Notes: generated from the letters alone by a model not told the origin. A DNA stretch of 34,474 nt from Psittacicella gerlachiana (GCF_003585965.1 NZ_NRJF01000023.1:1-34474), one strand, 5' to 3'. Positions 8,680 through 17,200 are shown, counted from the stretch's first letter. A program made the numbers and translations.

Positions 8680-9933
8680 CTATATTTGCTCAACCTCTTG
8701 GTTATGCATTGAAATCTGTTGTAATTGAGCAACAAATTCATGATTAATCGTTTGCTGACAGCCAATTAAATATTCACGAGCTTGAGCTCTTTGCTCTGCT
8801 TTATAGTCATTACCATTTAACACTTGCTCAAGCTGTTGATATAACTCTTCAAGACTACTAAAAGTGTAAGCATAGTAGTCATAATCCATATCACTTTTAG
8901 CAACTTTGATTTCTTTGTCTTGAGGAATGTAGACAAAAATTGGTCCATTAGCAGCTATACATTCAGAAACTACCGCTGAAATATCGCAAATAAAGATATT
9001 AGCATTAACTAACAGATCAGCTACAGGGGTAAGCTTGTCAGCAATAGTAAAGTTAATCCCCTGGTGCTCTAAAGCTTCACTTACTTTATCTTCGATTTTC
9101 GCTAATAATTTATTACGTGAGCCGGTAACTGGATGAAACTTAGCACTTACTGGTATTTGGTAAGTTTTATTGATATGCATTAAAATCTCTTTGGCAAACA
9201 TGATTGAAGAATAATTTCCTTCTTCATATACCCCTTCCCAAGTTGGAAGATAGAGTAGACGCATATTTCTTTGTTGCCAAGGTTTTACTGTAGCTTCAAT
9301 TACTTTATTTAAAGTGGGACGTCCTACTTTAATAAACTCAATATTAGCTACAGAAAAACCAGCATTTTTAAATCTATCTATATGAGCTTGCCCCGCAACC
9401 CAAATTTGATCATAGACCCGAAAAAACTTATGGGCACTTGCTGTTTTATCACTATCACCATGACCAAGGAAAATATGTTGATACTGATTAAAACGAATAC
9501 TATGAATTAAATTTCCGGTATTTGAGAGATAAAAGATGGCTTTTAAATAGGGTAAACCAGAAAGAGTATTTTCAATATCCTGAGGAGTTTTAGCGTAGAT
9601 TACATTAACGTATGGATAGTTTTGTAGCACCCATTTATAAATTTCAGGGAAACGCACGATAACTACAAAATCTACTTTGGCTTGTAAAAAATAAGGAATC
9701 CACATACTAAGATGAGAAGGACCATGGGTCATATTCTCACCGGTGTGAATCGCTAACTCTATATCCAAAAACGGATTTACATGATTTAAATCTAGAGTTA
9801 GGGCAGGTTTTTTCCCCGTACTGCTAGTATTAGTAGCAGAACTTGGGTTATGGGAATTCTTATTAACCAAATTAATTAGGGCATCTTTAAAAAACAATCT
9901 TGGTGATTTAACAAATTTAGTTAATTTACTCAT
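8680..9933 (-). CDS. CDP-glycerol/CDP-ribitol polyol-phosphotransferase (TagF-like GT-B), first gene of the synthesis block
   Basis: From the ATG at 9933 this is 417 residues. The frame extends to a GTG at 9966, but I prefer 9933 because the protein then starts Met-Ser-Lys-Leu-Thr-Lys followed by Ser-Pro-Arg-Leu-Phe-Phe-Lys-Asp, a beginning common in capsule phosphotransferases; neither start has a good ribosome site. A Ser/Thr/Asn linker (26-42) leads to a GT-B CDP-glycerol glycerophosphotransferase domain with Gly-His-Gly-Asp-Ser-Asp-Lys (157-163), Leu-Pro-Thr-Trp-Glu-Gly (229-234), Phe-His-Pro (266-268) and Cys-Asp-Ile-Ser-Ala near 320. These are the conserved motifs of TagF/TarL-type polymerases. 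It is 24 nt upstream of acs1. Likely a polymerase or primase of the phosphate-linked capsule. Confidence 0.82.
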   Translation of the reverse strand: MSKLTKFVKSPRLFFKDALINLVNKNSHNPSSATNTSSTGKKPALTLDLNHVNPFLDIELAIHTGENMTHGPSHLSMWIPYFLQAKVDFVVIVRFPEIYKWVLQNYPYVNVIYAKTPQDIENTLSGLPYLKAIFYLSNTGNLIHSIRFNQYQHIFLGHGDSDKTASAHKFFRVYDQIWVAGQAHIDRFKNAGFSVANIEFIKVGRPTLNKVIEATVKPWQQRNMRLLYLPTWEGVYEEGNYSSIMFAKEILMHINKTYQIPVSAKFHPVTGSRNKLLAKIEDKVSEALEHQGINFTIADKLTPVADLLVNANIFICDISAVVSECIAANGPIFVYIPQDKEIKVAKSDMDYDYYAYTFSSLEELYQQLEQVLNGNDYKAEQRAQAREYLIGCQQTINHEFVAQLQQISMHNQEVEQI

Positions 9934-10013
9934 CTTTAATAAACTATAATTTTTTAAATGTCTCACCCTAATTTAAAGTGGAGTCTTAAATATGAATAAT
10001 ATTTTGTCTCTAA

Positions 10014-10093
10014 TCTAGACTCTAGCACTGAGGGTATTGCAGGTCAATTTATATTCTGCGGTAAATCAACTTGACCTTTACCTAGGGTCTAGA
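10014..10093 (+). other. Nested inverted repeat, candidate structured RNA or operator
   Basis: Outer arms at 10014-10025 and 10082-10093 pair over 12 positions. The one non-Watson-Crick pair (10021 with 10086) is U-G in plus-strand RNA but C-A in minus-strand RNA, so the plus strand folds better. Inner arms AGGTCAA (10041-10047) and TTGACCT (10071-10077) pair perfectly. The element sits 80-160 nt upstream of the first capsule gene and could be a regulator site, part of the minus-strand leader, or an antisense RNA. No U-tract follows on either strand. Confidence 0.45.
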
Positions 10094-10191
10094 AACCAAC
10101 TTAGCTCTATGTAAATTTATCCTTAAAGCTTGACTTACAGTTTCATTTTGAGATAAAAATAAAATGACAAAAAATTTTTCCACAGCTAAAA

Positions 10192-10218
10192 GGGAGTGAT
10201 TTATTTCAAATCACTCCC
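10192..10218 (-). other. 11-bp hairpin in the capsule leader
   Basis: Perfect arms at 10192-10202 and 10208-10218 enclose a 5-nt loop. On the minus strand only four U follow, so it is at most a weak terminator or attenuator. If transcription starts just downstream of the G tract, this hairpin would lie at the very 5' end of the capsule mRNA. Confidence 0.5.
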
Positions 10219-10232
10219 CCTACTTAGAGACT

Positions 10233-10244
10233 ATAATAATGATA
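10233..10244 (-). promoter_or_regulatory. Candidate -10 elements adjoining the G tract
   Basis: Reading the minus strand, the G tract is directly followed by TATCAT (10244-10239) and TATTAT (10238-10233). With TATCAT as -10, a 17-nt spacer would be the 12 G plus 5 bases, and the -35 region would be poor. The distance to the first capsule gene is about 300 nt. No transcript data are available. Confidence 0.4.
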
Positions 10245-10256
10245 CCCCCCCCCCCC
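10245..10256. repeat. C12/G12 homopolymer tract upstream of the capsule synthesis genes
   Basis: Twelve consecutive C on the plus strand (G on the minus strand) in an otherwise AT-rich intergenic region. Tracts of this kind slip during replication. It is outside any convincing reading frame. Confidence 0.95.
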
Positions 10257-10259
10257 ACA

Positions 10260-11180
10260 GCATTTTCTACATTCAATCTAAAATATCAATAATTTAAGAG
10301 ATTAATATAGAAAAGTAAAAAGCAAACGTCTAATGTGGAGGGGGTTAATAATTATTCGCTATTATTGACTTGTTAAAACCCGAAGTTTTAACTCTTGGCA
10401 AATAACCACTCTCTTAGGGGTATAGACAATTTTAAGATATTCTTGAGACAATATGTCGTAGTAAAATACGCAGAAAAACTTTCTTTCCTAAATTATCTCA
10501 TATTATATCGAATAATTTTATAATATCTAAATTGCTAAAGTTATATTTTTAAAAAAGAATATTAAAAAATATAATTCTAGAACTATCTAATTTATATATG
10601 CAAATACAAAGTTAATGATAATAAAGCTAATTAACTTTGTCTAATATATATGAGCATTTTTTCTAATTTAAAGGATTAGCAACAAATAAATTTAAATTAG
10701 ATTCTTTAGATAAAAATACTTTTCAAATCTTTACGAAATATTCGCTCTATAAGCTCTAAGCAATGCCTTATATACCTGAGTAACTTTAGGGGTCTTCTTA
10801 AACCCAAGAAAATAATCTCAGCATAATTTTTACTTTAGAGCTTGAACTCTTAGATTTGACAAAAATAAACTCTAAAACTCTTATTTCGATAATAAAAAAT
10901 CTAATTTGTCTTTAAAGTAGGCTAGCTCTTATAGCTTTACTTGTTCTTAACTCTGTTTTTTTAGTAAAAGTACTTTGCTCATATAGTTTTATTTTTTCAT
11001 TCTCCTTTGCTTTTGCTTTCTTATTTTACTCCTCTACTTTTGTTCCTCGCTTTTGCGATTTAGGTCGCTTTTTCCTTTCTCTAATTTCTCTGCCCTTAAT
11101 TTAACTACTCGCATGCTCTATTTGTAATTTATTTTTTCAAGAGAATCTATTTATTTATCCCTTAAAATCATAAATATATA
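10260..11180. other. AT-rich non-coding stretch with several AT-rich inverted repeats
   Basis: No frame of useful length with a ribosome site is seen on either strand. The visible structure is a set of short hairpins: 10372-10392 (8 bp), 10541-10574 (10 bp), 10607-10639 (9 bp) and 10662-10701 (11 bp). None is followed by a clean U-tract. The last 150 bases are pyrimidine-rich on the plus strand. I found no tRNA, no mobile-element ends and no recognisable gene remnant. Confidence 0.5.
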
Positions 11181-11199
11181 TTTTTATCTTGCAAAAAGG

Positions 11200-11208
11200 T
11201 GCTACAAT
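11200..11208 (+). promoter_or_regulatory. Extended -10 promoter for the basic protein gene
   Basis: TGCTACAAT forms an extended -10 (TGn then TACAAT). The same TGCTAxAAT form recurs before lpxH and before giant B. Transcription would begin near 11215, giving a leader of about 85 nt with a 7-bp hairpin (11217-11223 with 11241-11247). Confidence 0.5.
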
Positions 11209-11298
11209 ATACTTAAGACTTCAGCACTATAAATATTTTATGAAGTCACTAAATTTTAAGGTTCTACTATTAGTTCATTCACTACTTTTTTCTATCTT

Positions 11299-11970
11299 AT
11301 GACCAATAAACTTGCACAATTACTTTTAAAATTAGAATTACAATACATAGGTGCTTATATTCAAACCATGGAACAAAAGCATCTCGATACCTATGGTTCT
11401 CCCGTAACCATTAATGAATACAACTATAAAAGATATCTTAACCTCAGCGAAATGCATCGAGGCTTAAATAACTTTGTCTCTAAGCTCAATGAGGAAAAAG
11501 GATTAAATTTAAAGTGTTCTTCAAATAAAACCATGACTTATCGAGTGCAAGCTATGTTACGTAACCAACGCAATATCAATGCTTGTCTTGAAGAAATGCA
11601 AGAAAATCTCTCTCGTCGTGGACGTCGTCCAATTCGAGTGTATCGAGAGCTAGTTGATGATTTTGAACAAATGCAAGAACAAAACCTAACTTTTGCTCGT
11701 GGAGCTTTGCTCTTACGCTTGTGTACTCGGCATCAGCTCTCTTTTCCAACACTTGAACGCCTTTATCATCAATGGCTCGAAAACCCGCAAGCTAAGTACC
11801 CTCGACGTCCAACGCGTAATGCTCGTTCTCCTGAAGTACAAAAGGAACGTAAACGCTTAGCTCGCAAAAAAGAATTACAACGACAAAAAGACCGTGAAGC
11901 CCGAGAGGCCAAAAAACGTCGCATGGAACTTATGCGTCAATTTTTAAAGCAAGGACGTGAAAAAAGTTAA
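11299..11970 (+). CDS. Basic protein of unknown function, probable nucleic-acid binder
   Basis: This 223-residue protein begins Met-Thr-Asn-Lys-Leu-Ala. The N-terminal 110 residues look helical with mixed charge. A segment at about 130-165 (Phe-Ala-Arg-Gly-Ala-Leu-Leu-Leu-Arg-Leu, then His-Gln-Leu-Ser-Phe-Pro-Thr-Leu-Glu-Arg-Leu-Tyr) could be a helix-turn-helix. The last 60 residues are a continuous Lys/Arg/Glu-rich helix with little hydrophobicity. There is no signal peptide or membrane segment, so it should be cytoplasmic and may bind DNA or RNA. No ribosome site is visible ahead of the ATG, although the frame is clearly coding. It is followed 98 nt later by the small membrane protein gene. 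No family recognised; a plasmid- or phage-type replication or packaging role cannot be excluded. Confidence 0.75.
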   Translation: MTNKLAQLLLKLELQYIGAYIQTMEQKHLDTYGSPVTINEYNYKRYLNLSEMHRGLNNFVSKLNEEKGLNLKCSSNKTMTYRVQAMLRNQRNINACLEEMQENLSRRGRRPIRVYRELVDDFEQMQEQNLTFARGALLLRLCTRHQLSFPTLERLYHQWLENPQAKYPRRPTRNARSPEVQKERKRLARKKELQRQKDREAREAKKRRMELMRQFLKQGREKS

Positions 11971-12068
11971 ATAAATCCTACAATTTCAAAAATATTTGTA
12001 CTAAAATAGAAATAATTCACGACTCTACTTTATTTATTTTTTAGATGCAGGTCTTAAGGAGACTTGTT

Positions 12069-12713
12069 ATGGCAAGATTCAAATCAACCAATCTTCGTGT
12101 CTTTGTCTTACTCTTTATTATTATCGTTGCCTGTGTATATTACTTTTTTGATAAAAGTGATCGCAACCAACTTACCTCTAACCAAGTTGAACAATTTGCT
12201 AAGGTCGCAGGACAAGGAGATCTCTATTATCAAGCAATTGACTCTGCTTTAAATAGTTCTTATGTAAATCTCCAAAATCCTAAGCCTCAACGTTATTTAG
12301 CCAAAACTCAGGTTGAATCTATCTATAAACTAGTCTTTACTAATATCAATGCCAACCAAGCTCCAATTATCGAAGATCATCAAACCCTTCTGTTCCCAGG
12401 CTTTGTCGGCTTTAAGTTTTTAGTGAGTACTTGTGAACAAGCTCGTCCTCATGTAGCTCAACTGAAACAACTAACTAATGCTTATGCAGATGCTAGTAGT
12501 CTATGTGATCTCGCTACCGCTATAGATAGAGTATTTCTTACAGGTCTAACTGATGAGCAAATTAATAGTCTCAATACCTGGGCATTAGAAGATTTAATTC
12601 CCGAACAAGTATTTACGCAAGCTCAAGATAATAAATTAGGTTTTACTTATCGACTTCCAAGTCTTGCTGACTACTTAAAATTACCTGTTTTTGGTAAATA
12701 TGTAATTCAATAA
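12069..12713 (+). CDS. Membrane-anchored small protein with two conserved cysteines, paralogue of the protein at 278-901
   Basis: I place the start at 12069, not at the upstream in-frame ATG (12045), because AAGGAG at 12056-12061 stands 7 nt before it; this gives 214 residues. Basic residues 3-10 precede a hydrophobic segment (11-27) that could be a signal anchor, with the rest in the periplasm. It shares with the 207-residue protein at 278-901 the Ile-Asn-Ala-Asn motif (93-96), Phe-Pro-Gly-Phe (109-112), cysteines at 122 and 146, and Gly-Lys-Tyr-Val (209-212), with identical Phe-Pro to Cys and Cys to Cys spacing. The function is unknown. The two paralogues differ in export signal: cleavable in one, anchor-like here. 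Confidence 0.8.
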   Translation: MARFKSTNLRVFVLLFIIIVACVYYFFDKSDRNQLTSNQVEQFAKVAGQGDLYYQAIDSALNSSYVNLQNPKPQRYLAKTQVESIYKLVFTNINANQAPIIEDHQTLLFPGFVGFKFLVSTCEQARPHVAQLKQLTNAYADASSLCDLATAIDRVFLTGLTDEQINSLNTWALEDLIPEQVFTQAQDNKLGFTYRLPSLADYLKLPVFGKYVIQ

Positions 12714-12715
12714 TG

Positions 12716-12750
12716 ATTAAGTCCTAGTTAGTTTCTAACTAGGACTTAAT
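12716..12750 (+). terminator. Long hairpin after the small membrane protein gene
   Basis: A perfect 16-bp stem (12716-12731 with 12735-12750) has a 3-nt loop and begins two bases after the stop codon. Only two T follow directly, so it may be an inefficient terminator or a 3' stabilising hairpin. Confidence 0.65.
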
Positions 12751-13104
12751 TTGACTGTAAACTTGCTCGCCTTGTTATTCAAACTCAAAACAGAACAGTT
12801 ATTGAGTCTTAAATGCAAAAGCTCTTGTCTCCATAATTTTAGTTTTTTTCTTCCTTTGCCTTCCTAACTCTCACTTAATTTCTTCAAGTTTTTTTGTACT
12901 ATTTCTGAAAGAGTAAGCAATAAAATTATAGATTTTTCTTAAATTATCCTTATAAAGCTATTAGCAAAACAATGCACAACTGAGGAAGAGGTTAAAATTT
13001 TTATACTGCTTTAACTTCTCAACCTCATCTGAGCAACTAAGTAACAACATTTTATTTTCATATGAACCTCGTGAAGAGGAAAACCTAGCTATATTCTTAT
13101 ACTT
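12751..13104. other. Non-coding stretch ahead of a structured element
   Basis: No convincing frame. An imperfect hairpin joins 12983-12997 with 13010-13026, and a small CCTC/GAGG hairpin lies near 13067-13079. Nothing else is recognised. Confidence 0.4.
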
Positions 13105-13192
13105 AAGTGAATGCCCTATTTGAGCTAGCATTTAAAGTTCTTTTTTAAGCACAATTACTGATCTTTTAAATGCTAGTTTAATTCACTTTTTT
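13105..13192 (+). ncRNA. Nested long-arm hairpin with terminal U-tract, possible small RNA 3' part
   Basis: Outer arms AAGTGAAT (13105-13112) and ATTCACTT (13181-13188) enclose perfect 12-bp arms CTAGCATTTAAA (13125-13136) and TTTAAATGCTAG (13165-13176). A run of T (13187-13192) follows directly, so in plus-strand RNA this is a large terminator-like fold. There is no coding gene immediately upstream; a candidate TATACT lies at 13098-13103, too close to be its promoter. It ends 20 nt before the beta-barrel gene promoter and may shield that promoter from read-through. Confidence 0.4.
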
Positions 13193-13212
13193 TAAGAAAA
13201 ATTAAAAAAGTC

Positions 13213-13241
13213 TTTACATTTGTTATTTCAGGGTCTATAAT
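13213..13241 (+). promoter_or_regulatory. Strong sigma-70 promoter of the outer-membrane barrel gene
   Basis: TTTACA (13213-13218), a 17-nt spacer and a perfect TATAAT (13236-13241). The start point would be near 13248, leaving an unusually long leader of about 190 nt. Confidence 0.8.
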
Positions 13242-13308
13242 AAGCGAGTGTTTACTCAATTAAACTTTGCAAATTCCAACGAGCAAGGATAAGATCAAAA
13301 ATAAAAAG

Positions 13309-13357
13309 AGAATGCTTAATTAAACTAACTTCACAAGTTACTTTAATTAAACATTCT
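13309..13357 (+). other. Long 5'-leader stem-loop of the barrel mRNA
   Basis: Arms pair as 6 bp, one mismatch, 9 bp, one mismatch, 6 bp around a 3-nt loop. In the plus-strand leader there is no U-tract behind it. The position in the leader of a highly expressed outer-membrane protein recalls the stabilising stem-loop of ompA mRNA. Read on the minus strand it is followed by a T-rich stretch and could also stop antisense transcripts. Confidence 0.65.
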
Positions 13358-13436
13358 ACAACACAACACCAAAAGCTTTTTAACTAAAAACATATATAAC
13401 ACAATCCAAAAACAAAACAAATTAAGGAACATAATT

Positions 13437-13967
13437 ATGAAAAAACTATTAGCAGTAGCTATAACTTCAGCTAGTTTATTAGTACCTACATTTGCAAATG
13501 CAACTCCATTAAGCCAACAGTACTTCACAGTTGATGGTGTAATCGGTGGTCAACGTGTTTTAGGTAACAACGTACAATCTTACGGGATCAAAGGTGACTA
13601 CAACTACCGTCTTTTAAGTAACTACGGTTGGTATGCAGGTGCTGAAGGTTTCTTTAACTACGGTCGTCAAAGTTCAGTAAACTACTACAACTTTGGTGTA
13701 GGTGCTCAAACTAAATACTTATGGGAAACTGAAACTAAGTTTACTCCATATGCAGGTTTATCTTTAGGTTATCAACAAACTCGTACTTCTAATGACTTAA
13801 GCAAACACACTGGTGGTGTGTACGGTGCTTTACAAGTAGGTTCACTATATGGTGACAACTTCGACTTTGGTGTACGTGTACAAGCAGCTTCATTATCAAA
13901 AGACTTTGCAAGCAGTGAAGCTCGTGGTCAATATACTTACTCAGTATACGCTGGGGTTAAATTCTAA
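13437..13967 (+). CDS. Small outer-membrane beta-barrel protein, highly expressed
   Basis: This 176-residue protein has a classical signal peptide (Met-Lys-Lys, hydrophobic core, cleavage after Ala-Asn-Ala at 20-22). The mature part alternates aromatic and polar residues in beta strands, with Gly-rich turns and a C-terminal Phe, the signature of an eight-stranded OmpX/OmpA/Opa-type barrel. AAGGA (13424-13428) stands 8 nt before the ATG. Codon choice is sharply biased (AAC, TAC, GGT, CGT, GTA) compared with the neighbours, indicating strong translational selection rather than transfer. A strong promoter, a long leader and a perfect terminator make it a monocistronic, abundant surface protein. 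Porin, adhesin or structural roles cannot be separated. Confidence 0.88.
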   Translation: MKKLLAVAITSASLLVPTFANATPLSQQYFTVDGVIGGQRVLGNNVQSYGIKGDYNYRLLSNYGWYAGAEGFFNYGRQSSVNYYNFGVGAQTKYLWETETKFTPYAGLSLGYQQTRTSNDLSKHTGGVYGALQVGSLYGDNFDFGVRVQAASLSKDFASSEARGQYTYSVYAGVKF

Positions 13968-13997
13968 TCAGGTTATCTCAGGCATACTTCTATATGC

Positions 13998-14039
13998 AAA
14001 CCCAAAAGAGCCATCTTCGGATGGTTCTTTTGGGTTTTT
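13998..14039 (+). terminator. Terminator of the barrel gene
   Basis: An 18-bp stem (13998-14015 with 14020-14037, one G-U pair) closed by a UUCG tetraloop and running into a T tract. Among the strongest terminators in the window. Confidence 0.95.
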
Positions 14040-14214
14040 GTGTATCTAAAATTTAAAATCCACAGCAAAAAACTTATTACAGTCAACTCTATCTTACCTC
14101 CTAAAATAAGCTTGACCCCCTACCGAACAACAAATTAACCAACTTTCCTAACTCTTTCTTATTAAACTCTCTCTTTCTTATAAGAACTCATACCTAATAA
14201 ATAAATTGCTCAAA

Positions 14215-14251
14215 TAAAAAAACCTCCGAACTTTTTATTTAAGTTCGGAGG
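14215..14251 (-). terminator. Terminator of the thiI-rsmE-giant A operon
   Basis: An 11-bp stem (CCTCCGAACTT at 14223-14233, AAGTTCGGAGG at 14241-14251), followed on the minus strand by a U tract, lies 21 nt after the giant A stop. Confidence 0.93.
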
Positions 14252-14272
14252 ACTATATCTATTGACCAAGGA

Positions 14273-17200
14273 TTACTCCTTGTCCTTTCTTTGTTGAGTA
14301 TCAAAAAATCTTGCAAAACGATAACCAAGATTTTCTAATTCTGCTTTATTACTATTTAAGTAGGTTTGCATTCCTAAATAGTTTGCTTGGAGTTTAGCAA
14401 AACCATTTGGAGCTAAGACTAGATTAGTTAAATCATGACCATTCCAATAGTAAGGTGATTTATACAGCAATGAACAATTTTGCGGTACGCTTACAAAGTC
14501 ACGGTTTTGATTAAAACTATCATAGCCCAGTTTTTCTTTTAGTAATACCCAAGGAGCGAGTTTACCAAAAGCTTTACTTCTCCAATAGTTTTGTTGCACA
14601 TGCAGAGAAAAATCTAAGAACAATAAGAACTCTTTCTTCGCTTGACTTCCAAAATACTTCGTAAAGTTCTGCAATAATTGCTGTTGCAGAGTACGTTTAT
14701 GCTCTTTATACTCAAGATCATTTTTGAGAATAAAGAGAGCAAAGGCATTAGTACGAAGATTTTTTGGTAATAAAGCAAATTCTTGCGGACTAAACTTAGT
14801 CACAGGGGTTCCTAAAGGATTTTGTAACGCTTGTTGTGAACTTACCATAGGTAGTTTTAAGGCTTTAGGTCGTTTTCTCCTTACGCCTTTTTCATTTACC
14901 GGAATAAAGTTCTCAACTTGAGCAAGTAATTTTGCATGTTTTCTTAATGCCTGATCTAAAGCAAAGAAATGCGTATAGTACTCAAGGAACTTAGGGTGAC
15001 TAAGTACTTGTTCTACTAAAGATAACTCAATATTGGTCGTTACCGCAATTACCCAAGCCATAAGTTTTACTTTGGTTTTGCGTTCGAGATCTGGCAGAGC
15101 CACTAATAAAGTAAGCAGATCTTCAAGATCTATAGCCTCTACCCCTTGAGTAATGTTATTGAACACTTGCACGACAAGTTCATATTGCTCAGGTTTGATT
15201 TTTGCGAGATGTTCAAGTTTGCCCTCTTGAGTTGCGGGAACAGGTTCAATTTTAGTTTCGGTCGCAATTACTACCGGAGGAGCAATATAGAGAGGTTTGC
15301 TTTCCTTAACTTCGACTTCGGTTACAGTCGTAAAGCGATTAATAAACTGATAAAAACGTTTACTTTGTAACTCTTGACGTTCATTAATGCGACGGTTAAT
15401 TAACCCCGTAAACTTGCTTAACGCAAAGATAGTATTGAGATTTAATTCCGAACGCCCCATTAAATCATTTACTTGCTTACCACGTTTGGTAACGATAAAG
15501 ACATATTTAAGAGCTGCTACATTAAGCAGTTTATACTGCTCTACAAAGTAATCTAAGGCTAACTTGAGTTCGAGATTACTATAATTATATTTTTGTAATC
15601 CTTGAGCTAGTCTTACTTTTAAGTAGTTGACACTTTTTGGCGTCATCTCTAAAGTAATATGCCCTTGCTTATGAAGTACAAACTCATTTTGCATTTGCTC
15701 AAAATGAGCAGCTCGTACTTTACGCTCACCTTCTCCGTAATAGTTCGCTATTTTTGCTAGGGTTGGTTGATCTCGATTGAGTTCTATAATCCCCATCTCT
15801 TTATTATAAAGCTCATCGAACTTCTCATTGAGTACTCTCATCCCGTTTATCGCTCCCGCTGGGGTAGAGCCACGGAGATATAACACGCGATAAGATTCTA
15901 TGAGATCTTCATAAAGCTCATTTACATAACGTCCGACACGATCGGTAGCTAATTGCGGATCAGTAATAAATTTGCGTAAGCGATTAAAACGAATAATGCG
16001 ACGGAACTTAAAGTGTTGACGTACCACTTGAGCACTAAAGAGTTCGACCATTACCGGATTAGCAATGCCAGGGAAACGAGCAATAATGCGGTTATACACC
16101 TCAGGATCTTTAAATTGCTCACGAATTTGTGCCACACTTAAATTCTCGAAATCCTCTTCCTTAAACTCTATATCATAGTATTTCACACTGAGTTCACGCA
16201 TTACAAAGGTCTTTAAGCACTCATCGAGTTCATTAAAGGTCTCATTAAACACGCGTTTAAAGACACGATCAGCAGTTTGTGGGAAAAAGTCATCTTCAAG
16301 TCTTTGACGATAAGTCATCTTCACTTGTTCACGACGTTTTAACTTGAACTCCGGAGTTGAGGCATAAGCAGACTCATCGTATACCGGTTCAGGTTTGCTA
16401 CTTGGAACTCCCGCTGCCTTAAAGTTCTCAAAGTTAAGATTTAAAGCCTCAAGCTTATCTTGCTCTTGAGCTTTTTTCCCTTTACGTTTGCCCTTACGAG
16501 ATTTTTGTTGATAAGCCTCAATTAACTCTACGGCAGTAATAAAGTCTTTTTCTTTAGCTTTATCATTTACCACTTCATCAACTTGAGCTACAACAATTGG
16601 ACGTAAACCTGCGGCTATTGCTTTGTCTGAAGTTTCACGGAGGAGTTTTTTATCTGCCCCTGCACTTAAGAGACGAGCAACTAAACGACACCATTCTACT
16701 TCAAGTTTCCACAGATCTTGCTCTACAGTTTTTACAATTTTTGCTTGAGCTTGTGGATCATTTTTTAAGCGTTGATACTCTTTGCTAATCATGCGAGCGC
16801 GTAGGTATAGACGCTCAAGACTGTTAAGACAAAGCTCAATCAAATCCTTAGCTTTATCACCCACTAGTTCACGAGCAAATTCTTGATCCTGCTTGTCAGC
16901 TTCCGAGACCAGCTCTTGGGGTTTTGAGCTTGCCATAATCCCATCAGCAAGATAACGTTCATTTAAAGTTAAAAGTTCTTCTACCTGGTTATTTAAAGCT
17001 TCTAACTCGGCTAAGAGACGTTGAGTAATCTGCTCTTGTAAACTACGTTCATGGGCACTGAGATTTTGTGGAAGTTGCTCTTGAACCTGCTCGTGTTTTT
17101 GTTTACCTTTATTAACGACATTGTTAATCAGGTCTTGAGTTTTACTCGCAAGATCCTCTTCTTGCGCTACCGCTTTGTAGGTAGCGGCTCCACCGAGCAT

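Noticed and set aside
9934-11298. Possible decayed genes or insertion-sequence remains in the long AT-rich region
   Set aside because: No terminal repeats with target duplications and no recognisable protein fragments in any frame.
12064-12252. 62-codon plus-strand frame overlapping the small membrane protein
   Set aside because: Out of frame with the gene supported by AAGGAG and by the paralogue at 278-901.
13343-13528. 61-codon minus-strand frame across the barrel leader and signal peptide
   Set aside because: Antisense to a gene with strong coding signals; no ribosome site, and its residues mirror the A-rich leader.
13849-14049. 66-codon frame overlapping the end of the barrel gene and its terminator
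   Set aside because: Its second half is only the translated terminator stem; the other frame has a full coding signature.
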